From: Gemmatimonadota bacterium
GTDB lineage: Bacteria > Latescibacterota > UBA2968 > UBA8231
Direction of reading: 5' to 3'
Length of the DNA stretch: 5,326 nt
NCBI GenBank assembly: GCA_028875335.1
Contig: JAPPEF010000113.1
Coordinates: 1 to 5,326 of the forward strand
Numbering within the stretch: the first letter of the stretch is position 1; each line of letters opens with the position of its first letter. The notes below the pieces were generated by a model. It saw nothing but the letters and a program-made list of their open reading frames with translations, did not search any database and was not told the DNA's origin. The position numbers and the translations under genes are program-made. This document shows positions 1-4,922 of the stretch, in pieces.

Positions 1-551
1 TACCCAAAAACCACAACGGCCAAGCCCTAGTCAGCGCCACCAACTGGCACCAAGATAACGGCGTGGTCCTGCCCGAGGCCGATGACTCGGAGGTCCTGAC
101 GGTGTGGTTTCCGCTCAATGAGGCGACGCTCGAAAACGGCTGTCTGCGGATTATGCCTCGCAGCCATCGGCGAGGGCTGCAAACTCACTGTCCGGGAGGG
201 CCGGGGGGGCTGTGGATACCCGAGCTGTTTATGGACATGGACGCGGCGATGCCGGTACCCATGCAGCCCGGCGATGTGCTTTTCCTCACTCAACACACCA
301 TCCACGGCTCGCTGGCCAACAACAGCGACGATGTGCGCTGGAGCTTTGACTTGCGCTACAATCCAATTGGCCAACCCACGGGCCGCGACCTCTTCCCCGG
401 CTTTGTCGCCCGCAGTAGAGCTAATCCAGAAAGCGTCCTGCGCGATCCAGTGACGTGGGAAAAGCTCTGGCGCGACACCCGCGACCGGCTGGCGCAAGAG
501 ACGCACACTCCCTTCAACCGCTGGAATGCGGACGTGGCTGTCTGTGCCTAA
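1..551 (+). CDS. PhyH-family Fe(II)/2-oxoglutarate dioxygenase, C-terminal part (5'-truncated by window edge)
   Basis: The frame is open from the left edge (first whole codon at 3) to the TAA at 549-551, giving 182 visible residues; the true start lies outside the window. Numbering from the first whole codon, the HxD iron motif is in NWHQDN (H16, D18). The distal iron ligand is H101 in TQHTIHGS, and the 2-oxoglutarate-binding Arg is R112 in VRWSFDLRYNP. The 11-residue His-to-Arg spacing matches the arrangement known in human PHYH and EctD. Segments such as FPLNEATLENGCLRIMPRSH are typical of bacterial PhyH proteins, where the double-stranded beta-helix continues after the HxD strand. The protein is predicted to be cytosolic and to couple 2-oxoglutarate decarboxylation to hydroxylation of an unidentified small molecule. 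The family call is firm and the substrate unknown. The next gene starts 80 bases downstream on the same strand, so it could share a transcript. Confidence 0.9.
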   Translation, partial: PKNHNGQALVSATNWHQDNGVVLPEADDSEVLTVWFPLNEATLENGCLRIMPRSHRRGLQTHCPGGPGGLWIPELFMDMDAAMPVPMQPGDVLFLTQHTIHGSLANNSDDVRWSFDLRYNPIGQPTGRDLFPGFVARSRANPESVLRDPVTWEKLWRDTRDRLAQETHTPFNRWNADVAVCA

Positions 552-581
552 TCGCTGCACGGTTCGGGGATACGAAGACGC

Positions 582-591
582 GTTGCGCAAC
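582..591. repeat. 10-bp perfect palindrome in the PhyH-GNAT spacer
   Basis: GTTGCGCAAC is a perfect self-complementary decamer between the PhyH stop (551) and the GNAT start (632). The symmetry does not extend to the flanking bases. It could be a small operator half-site pair or chance; nothing else supports a specific regulator. Confidence 0.3.
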
Positions 592-631
592 ATGGGAAGA
601 TCGCGGCCAGAGAGAGTGTGCCGCGTGTGAT

Positions 632-1366
632 ATGAGCGAACGTACCAATAATCTTGGACAGCCGATCAGTTTCGCACTGCCGGATTGGACGCCACCACCC
701 AATCCGCCGCGAGAGTGCATAGAAGGTCGCTCCTGTCGGTTGGAACCACTGCAAGTCGATAGCCATCTTGACGACTTGTATGAGGCCAACGCCTTTGATA
801 CGGAAGGCGAGAGTTGGACCTACTTGGCATACGGCCCATTCTCCGACAAAGACAGCTACCGGGACTGGATGACTGAGACTTGCCTAGGGAACGATCCACT
901 GTTCTTTGCCATCGTGGACAAGCGTGTTGAAGCAACATGCGGCGTCGCGAGCTATCTCAACATTGCACCTGCAAGCGGCGCTATTGAGGTGGGGCACATC
1001 CACTATTCCCCACAGCTACAGCGAACGCCATTGGCCACCGAAGCTATGTACCTCATGATGAAGAAGGCATTCGAATTGGGCTATCGACGCTATTGTTGGA
1101 AGTGCGACAGCCTGAACAAAGCGTCGCGGGCAGCCGCCCAACGGCTGGGATTTTCGTTTGAGGGGATTTTTCGCCAAGCAACGGTCTATGATGGGCGCAA
1201 TCGGGACACTGCATGGTACGCAGCCATTGATTCGGAGTGGCCGGAGCTGGAGCAAGCTTTCCTAATTTGGTTAGCCCCAGACAATTTTGACGACCACGGC
1301 AAGCAGCGATTGCGCCTCTCAGATCTCACCCAGCCGATTCTCAAAAACCAAGGAAACGATCAATGA
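632..1366 (+). CDS. GNAT-family N-acetyltransferase (RimJ/RimL-like)
   Basis: This 244-residue protein most resembles the RimJ/RimL-type GNAT group, which transfers acetyl from acetyl-CoA to an amine. The acetyltransferase core spans about residues 30-203. A beta4/motif A region sits at EVGHIHYSPQLQRTPLATEA (119-138), followed by an alpha-helical stretch, then WKCDSLNKASRAAAQRLGF (156-174) and GRNRDTAWY (188-196). The acetyl-CoA loop reads QRTPLA instead of the textbook Q/R-x-x-G-x-G/A, which I recall as a subgroup trait. The C-terminal extension (WLAPDNFDDHGKQR, 213-226) also fits that subgroup. I chose the ATG at 632 because the frame upstream back to 455 lies inside the PhyH gene and shows no GNAT-like sequence, and because the core begins soon after 632. 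The ribosome-binding site is weak; only a GAGAGAG stretch lies near 610-616. There is no signal peptide or membrane segment. The stop overlaps the next start (ATGA), implying translational coupling. The substrate is unknown. Confidence 0.85.
   Translation: MSERTNNLGQPISFALPDWTPPPNPPRECIEGRSCRLEPLQVDSHLDDLYEANAFDTEGESWTYLAYGPFSDKDSYRDWMTETCLGNDPLFFAIVDKRVEATCGVASYLNIAPASGAIEVGHIHYSPQLQRTPLATEAMYLMMKKAFELGYRRYCWKCDSLNKASRAAAQRLGFSFEGIFRQATVYDGRNRDTAWYAAIDSEWPELEQAFLIWLAPDNFDDHGKQRLRLSDLTQPILKNQGNDQ
1350..1354 (+). promoter_or_regulatory. Shine-Dalgarno site for the CBM9-like gene
   Basis: AAGGA lies 8 bases upstream of the ATG at 1363, inside the 3' end of the GNAT gene. The spacing is good and supports the ATG that overlaps the GNAT stop codon as the true start. 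Confidence 0.6.
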
Positions 1367-2151
1367 GCCAGATCATCCCCGAGCAATACATGTGCTACCG
1401 AGCCAAAGAAGCTCTCACCATCGATGGCCACCTCGCCGAAGCCTCCTGGAAGCGCGCTCCTCGCACCCCTCTGTTCGTCGATATCGAAGGGGACAAAAAG
1501 CCCCTACCTCGCTTTGCCACCCGGGTCGCCATGCTGTGGGACGACGACTATTTCTACTTTGGTGCTGATATGGAAGAGCCGCACGTGTGGGGCACGTTGA
1601 CCAAGCGCGACTCGGTCATTTGCAATGACAACGACTTCGAGATCTTCATCGACCCAGACGACGATGGCGAGCACTATATGGAATTTGAGATCAACCCGCT
1701 CAACGTGGCTTGGGATTTGTATCTGCCCAAGCAATACAACCGTGGCGGCGAGGCCGACTGGGGCTTCGATTTTGAAGGCATCAAGCACGCTGTGCAGATC
1801 GACGGCACCCTCAACTGCTCGGACGATGTGGATCGGGGCTGGTCGGTGGAGGTGGCTATTCCTTGGAGCAGCATGGAAAAGTACGCCGGCACCGCTTGCC
1901 CTCCCAACCCCGGCGACCGCTGGCGGGTCAACTTTTCTCGCGTCGAGTGGGAGTTCGAGCACTACAAGGGCGGTTATTTGAAGAAGGAGGGCGTTCCCTG
2001 CGACAACTGGGTGTGGTCGCCGATGGGGGTGATCAATATGCACGAGCCCCACATGTGGGGATATGTGCAGTTTTCTGCCATCACTGCAGGCGAGGGGGAG
2101 GACTCATTCTCAGCGACGCCGGCAGCGCGTCCAGCGCCGGAAGCGCCGTAG
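1363..2151 (+). CDS. CBM9-like carbohydrate-binding-domain protein
   Basis: This 262-residue protein consists almost entirely of one CBM9-like (DOMON-related) beta-sandwich. Family landmarks appear in order: LTIDGHLAEASW (18-29), VAMLWDDDYFYFGADM (55-70), the acidic NDNDFEIFIDPDDDGEHY (88-105), YMEFEINPLNVAWDLY (105-120), GWSVEVAIPWSSM (159-171), GDRWRVNFSRVEW (184-196) and WVWSPMGVINMHEPHMWGYVQF (216-237, the terminal strand). Members bind sugars or related ligands; this one has no attached catalytic domain. I see no N-terminal signal peptide (it begins MSQIIPEQYMCYRAKE), so it appears cytosolic unless exported by an unusual route. Residues 241-262 are a low-complexity Ser/Ala/Pro tail outside the domain. 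The start is fixed by the 4-base ATGA overlap and the AAGGA site. The next dioxygenase starts 8 bases after the stop. Ligand and role are unknown; it might be a binding or sensing partner of the neighbouring enzymes (inference). Confidence 0.85.
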   Translation: MSQIIPEQYMCYRAKEALTIDGHLAEASWKRAPRTPLFVDIEGDKKPLPRFATRVAMLWDDDYFYFGADMEEPHVWGTLTKRDSVICNDNDFEIFIDPDDDGEHYMEFEINPLNVAWDLYLPKQYNRGGEADWGFDFEGIKHAVQIDGTLNCSDDVDRGWSVEVAIPWSSMEKYAGTACPPNPGDRWRVNFSRVEWEFEHYKGGYLKKEGVPCDNWVWSPMGVINMHEPHMWGYVQFSAITAGEGEDSFSATPAARPAPEAP

Positions 2152-2159
2152 AAATTGGC

Positions 2160-2921
2160 ATGGCTAGAATCGCGGGAATGACCGAAGAGCGGATCGCAGA
2201 GCACGCGGCTTGGGTGCGCCAAATCGGCTACACAATTCTCGAACAGCACCTACCCGTGAACGCGGTAGCAGCGGTTGCCGCGGCCTTCGCGCCCGTGTAC
2301 GAGGACCACCTCGACGAAATCCGCACCTCGCCCAACAGGGGTCCAATGCGGCACTATATACAGTTGCCTTTTGAATCTCCTTTTTATCAGTCCGGCATTC
2401 ACGGCGATCCCAGCATCATCGCCATTGTCAGGCGACTACTCGGAGACGATGCCGAGATGGTCCAGTACGCAACGGACACGCCGGCCAAAGGCAGCGTGTA
2501 CCAGGAATGGCACGGCGATGTGCCGCCGCTGTTCCCTGAGGAGCCTAGGCACGTGCCGCCGCCGGCTATCATCACGGTGAACTTTGCCATGGTTGATGTA
2601 CGCGAGGACAACGGTCCTTTTGAGGTGGCCGACGGCACGCATCTGCTGCCGCGTCCAGAAGCCCTAGAGAAAATAGAGAAGGGCAATGTGCCGTTACGCA
2701 AGTTGCTGTTGAAGGTCGGCGACGTATTGATCCGTGACCCTCGGTGCCTACATCGTGGCACGCCCAATACGACCGATACGCCCCGTCCCGTCGCAGTGTT
2801 TTCTTTTGAAAGAGCCTGGTATAGGATGATCAGTCTCAGGCATCACAATCCCGTGCGGCGCAGCTTCTACGAGACGCTCTCAGCACTTGAGCAAGAGGTG
2901 CTGAAGCGAATCGTCGAGTGA
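2160..2921 (+). CDS. PhyH-family Fe(II)/2-oxoglutarate dioxygenase, complete
   Basis: This 253-residue protein fits the compact end of the PhyH family. After an N-terminal helical region (RIAEHAAWVRQIGYTILEQH, 11-30), the iron motif is H118-G119-D120 in YQEWHGD. The distal ligand is H198 in RCLHRGTPN, and the 2-oxoglutarate Arg is R209, exactly 11 residues later. DNGPFEVADGTHLLPRP (150-166) is the usual PhyH strand that follows the first motif, and KVGDVLIRDPRCLHRG (185-200) leads into the second. All catalytic ligands are therefore present. The open frame reaches back to 1863 inside the CBM9-like gene, but those residues lack PhyH character. ATG 2160 is the first sensible start; ATG 2178 (residue 7) is an alternative. 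Neither has a strong Shine-Dalgarno site, so initiation probably relies on coupling to the CBM9 stop 8 bases upstream. It differs clearly from the dioxygenases at both edges, so the three are not recent duplicates. The substrate is unknown. Confidence 0.9.
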   Translation: MARIAGMTEERIAEHAAWVRQIGYTILEQHLPVNAVAAVAAAFAPVYEDHLDEIRTSPNRGPMRHYIQLPFESPFYQSGIHGDPSIIAIVRRLLGDDAEMVQYATDTPAKGSVYQEWHGDVPPLFPEEPRHVPPPAIITVNFAMVDVREDNGPFEVADGTHLLPRPEALEKIEKGNVPLRKLLLKVGDVLIRDPRCLHRGTPNTTDTPRPVAVFSFERAWYRMISLRHHNPVRRSFYETLSALEQEVLKRIVE

Positions 2922-2946
2922 ATCCAGGGATACATAGAGCTACCGC

Positions 2947-2968
2947 GTCAATGCCACGCTGGCTTGAC
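2947..2968. terminator. Bulged hairpin between convergent genes, possible bidirectional terminator
   Basis: GTCAA-(T)-GCCA pairs with TGGC-TTGAC around a CGC loop, giving nine base pairs with one bulged T. It lies in the 59-base spacer between the converging stop codons (2921 on + and 2981 on -), where a shared terminator would be expected. There is no T-tract on either side, so it does not qualify as a classical intrinsic terminator. It could assist Rho-dependent termination or protect 3' ends. Confidence 0.4.
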
Positions 2969-2980
2969 CTGCCTACCTCG

Positions 2981-4741
2981 TTACTCTTCGTCTGCGCCCA
3001 CTCGGCGCATATATTTCGCGTACGCCCCTCGCAACACTACCCCCAGCCCCAGCGCCACCAACCCTCCGACCAACGCCACAGTCCAGCGCCCCACGTAAAA
3101 CCCCGAAAAGCCGATAATGCCCCCTCCCACGGCCACTGCACCAAGTAGGGCAAGACCTAGGCCGTGCACGATTGGTGCGCCGCCACCGGTCTCAACGCCC
3201 GCCTTTTGCGCGACCGGCCCCCACCATCCCATCGGCCGCGCCTCTTTGTAGAAAGCCAAGAGCTTTTCCTCTGGCTCTGGCTCGGTGAAAAGTGCCACCG
3301 CGATCCAGAGCAGACACGTCGCGGCAATCGACGAGAGCACCACCACATACGCCGCATCCTGCCCCGCATCGATCAAATGGACGAAAACCACGTACTTGTT
3401 CAGGAGAAAGACTATCGGTCCGCCGAAAGAGGCGGCCAATCGCGCCTTGCCGTTAAAGCGCCACCACCACCACTGGCCCCAGTTGGCCGTCAGTTCGGCT
3501 GAAGAAAGCCCGAGCATGAAGACCGCGATATCGATGACGTTCTCGGCCTGTAGAGCGACCGCCAGTGAGAGACCCATGATCGCCAGCATCACCACTCGGC
3601 CGACGCCCATGTAGTGCGCCATCTCAGCGCCGCGTTTGATAAAGCGCCGATATACGTCGTTGATAAAGACCTGAGCCCCGAAGTTCATGTTGGAGTCCAC
3701 CGTGGACATGATCGAGGCAAACATCGCCACCAGCGCCAGCCCCAGAAGACCCGAAGGCAGGTAGTGGCCTAGCAAGAGACCGTAGGCCAGCTCCTTGTCC
3801 ATGCTGCCGTCGTGCAGGCCCGGCCATTTGACCATCGCCCCCAGAGCCGGCAGAGTCAGCACCGCCAACATTAGGAAGAGTACGATCTCGGTCCAGACGT
3901 ACATTCGCGTTGCCTCGCGGCTGTTGCGACACGACAGCAGCCGTTGGCCCTCCATCGCCCCGGCCATCGGGGCCACGTCGCCGCCATAGCCGATCGCGGT
4001 TCCCATCGTCCACGCGATAATCCCCACCACCCCCAAAAGCTCGTGACTCATCGGCGGATGCCAGCTAACGACTCCTTCCCCAAACTGCGTGACCAGTGCT
4101 TGATATAGCCCTGTCGGCCCACCGAAGTCGGCCCAGACCAAGCCCATCAATATCAGCGAGGACGCAATCATAATCGCGGTCTGGATCAAATCCGACATCA
4201 CCACACCCATATAGCCGGAGAGCACCACATAGACCAAGATGATCGGAATGACCAGCAAAAAGGTCTCAAAGCGCGACCAGCCCAAGAGCGCCTCAGACAC
4301 TTTCGTCAGCCCCAAAAGCCCAGCCCCTGTCCAAGCTACCACTGCGATAAAGGCGCTGCGCATCGAGACCCAAGCGCGCATCGTCGGCGCGGCCGCACCG
4401 CCAAAGCGGAGTTCGTAAAATTCCGGCGAGGTAAAAATTTTCAACCGCCGCCAGCACGCGGCAAAGAGCAACCCACCGATCATCAGCGCCAGCCCAAAGC
4501 GGCTCAGGTACCACCAGCAGATAAAGGTTCCAGTGATGACCGTCATGCCGCAGTACGCCGGTGCTACATCGGCGTTCATGCAGGTGACCGCATAGCTGGT
4601 GCCGCTCATCCACCCCTTCATCTTGCGCCCACCCAAGAAGTAATTTTCCATACTCTGCTGGGCGAATCTCCGATAGTACAGTCCCATCCCCACCAAGAAG
4701 AGCATATAGAGCGCCATCAGCGCGTAATCCAGACTCGACAC
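2981..4741 (-). CDS. Sodium:solute symporter (SSS family) with C-terminal extension
   Basis: This 586-residue protein has many hydrophobic segments and an SSS-family layout (LeuT-fold, Na+-coupled import across the inner membrane). TM1 is about 5-22, followed by the family signature ENYFLGGRKMKGW (32-44). The next helix contains N56-A57-D58, tentatively equivalent to the essential Asp region of PutP. Further helices lie near 68-97, 129-147, 160-178, 185-204, 235-251, 281-301, 328-347, 378-397, 402-416, 436-455 and 465-485. ASIMSTVDSNMN (342-353) is the conserved Na2-site helix, with S346/T347 matching the PutP Ser/Thr pair. A cytosolic linker (487-522, with FYKEARPMGWWGPV) precedes two more helices (about 524-548 and 552-570), as in the longer SSS subgroup. 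The start is GTG at 4741, backed by a strong AAGGAGGG site; the stop is TAA. The substrate cannot be read from the sequence; sugar, carboxylate or amino-acid-like compounds are all possible. It converges on the dioxygenase operon and diverges from the PhyH gene at 4923. Confidence 0.93.
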   Translation of the reverse strand: MSSLDYALMALYMLFLVGMGLYYRRFAQQSMENYFLGGRKMKGWMSGTSYAVTCMNADVAPAYCGMTVITGTFICWWYLSRFGLALMIGGLLFAACWRRLKIFTSPEFYELRFGGAAAPTMRAWVSMRSAFIAVVAWTGAGLLGLTKVSEALLGWSRFETFLLVIPIILVYVVLSGYMGVVMSDLIQTAIMIASSLILMGLVWADFGGPTGLYQALVTQFGEGVVSWHPPMSHELLGVVGIIAWTMGTAIGYGGDVAPMAGAMEGQRLLSCRNSREATRMYVWTEIVLFLMLAVLTLPALGAMVKWPGLHDGSMDKELAYGLLLGHYLPSGLLGLALVAMFASIMSTVDSNMNFGAQVFINDVYRRFIKRGAEMAHYMGVGRVVMLAIMGLSLAVALQAENVIDIAVFMLGLSSAELTANWGQWWWWRFNGKARLAASFGGPIVFLLNKYVVFVHLIDAGQDAAYVVVLSSIAATCLLWIAVALFTEPEPEEKLLAFYKEARPMGWWGPVAQKAGVETGGGAPIVHGLGLALLGAVAVGGGIIGFSGFYVGRWTVALVGGLVALGLGVVLRGAYAKYMRRVGADEE

Positions 4742-4744
4742 AAT

Positions 4745-4752
4745 CCCTCCTT
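4745..4752 (-). promoter_or_regulatory. Strong Shine-Dalgarno site for the symporter
   Basis: On the minus strand the sequence reads AAGGAGGG, ending three bases before the GTG start at 4741. It is the best anti-16S match in the window and fixes GTG rather than the in-frame ATG at codon 9 as the start. Confidence 0.8.
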
Positions 4753-4761
4753 TGCACGGGA

Positions 4762-4783
4762 AGCAGCTAGTTTTTGTGCTGCT
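4762..4783. repeat. Inverted repeat in the symporter leader
   Basis: AGCAGC (4762-4767) and GCTGCT (4778-4783) are a perfect 6-bp inverted repeat around a 10-base T-rich loop, just upstream of the symporter Shine-Dalgarno site. It may form an mRNA hairpin or an operator; the length is short enough to be chance. Confidence 0.3.
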
Positions 4784-4784
4784 C

Positions 4785-4813
4785 TCTATGCAGAATTAAA
4801 ACCGCCGCGTCAA
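4785..4813 (-). promoter_or_regulatory. Candidate promoter for the symporter
   Basis: On the minus strand, TTGACG (4808-4813, five of six matches to the -35 consensus) is followed after 17 bases by CATAGA (4785-4790, three of six matches to the -10 consensus). This would leave a leader of about 35-40 bases before the GTG at 4741. The -10 element is poor and the sigma factor of this organism is unknown, so the call is tentative. Confidence 0.3.
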
Positions 4814-4907
4814 GTTGTGGTACTAGCTGACTCGGGACAGCGTCGCTTGCAATCTGCATGGTCAATTGTCGTTATTTTTGACTAATGCATCGATCTTTCT
4901 CTACAGC

Positions 4908-4914
4908 AAAAAGG
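4908..4914 (+). promoter_or_regulatory. Shine-Dalgarno site for the right-edge PhyH gene
   Basis: AAAAAGG lies 8 bases before the ATG at 4923, a plausible if short ribosome-binding site that supports that start. A TTGACT at 4878-4883 is a possible -35 element, but no convincing -10 follows. Confidence 0.5.
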
Positions 4915-4922
4915 CCAACCTC

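Noticed and set aside
27..593. Long open frame on the minus strand opposite the left-edge PhyH gene
   Set aside because: The plus frame carries the full PhyH motif set (HxD, distal His, Arg), while the minus translation shows no recognisable domain; it is an antisense shadow.
455..631. N-terminal extension of the GNAT frame to an upstream start at 455
   Set aside because: It overlaps the PhyH gene by nearly 100 bases and encodes low-quality Arg/Cys-rich sequence without GNAT features; ATG 632 fits the domain start.
1504..2052. 182-residue minus-strand open frame opposite the CBM9-like gene
   Set aside because: Val/His-rich translation with no domain, fully antisense to a well-supported gene.
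1863..2159. N-terminal extension of the second PhyH frame back to 1863
   Set aside because: It lies inside the CBM9-like gene and encodes Arg/Gly-rich sequence unlike PhyH N-termini; the domain begins after ATG 2160.
2918..3148. Plus-strand open frame starting at a GTG that overlaps the second PhyH stop
   Set aside because: The overlap looks like coupling, but the translation is Pro/His/Ser-rich and mostly antisense to the symporter C-terminus; no ribosome-binding site or domain.
3461..3472. CCA trinucleotide repeat
   Set aside because: It is four in-frame Trp codons of the symporter on the minus strand, not a microsatellite or CRISPR-like repeat.
3624..4013. Minus-strand open frame in another frame within the symporter
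   Set aside because: Shifted translation of the symporter with no membrane or domain pattern of its own.
4293..4757. 154-residue minus-strand open frame overlapping the symporter start
   Set aside because: A frame-shifted shadow; the symporter frame has the strong Shine-Dalgarno site and the SSS signature.
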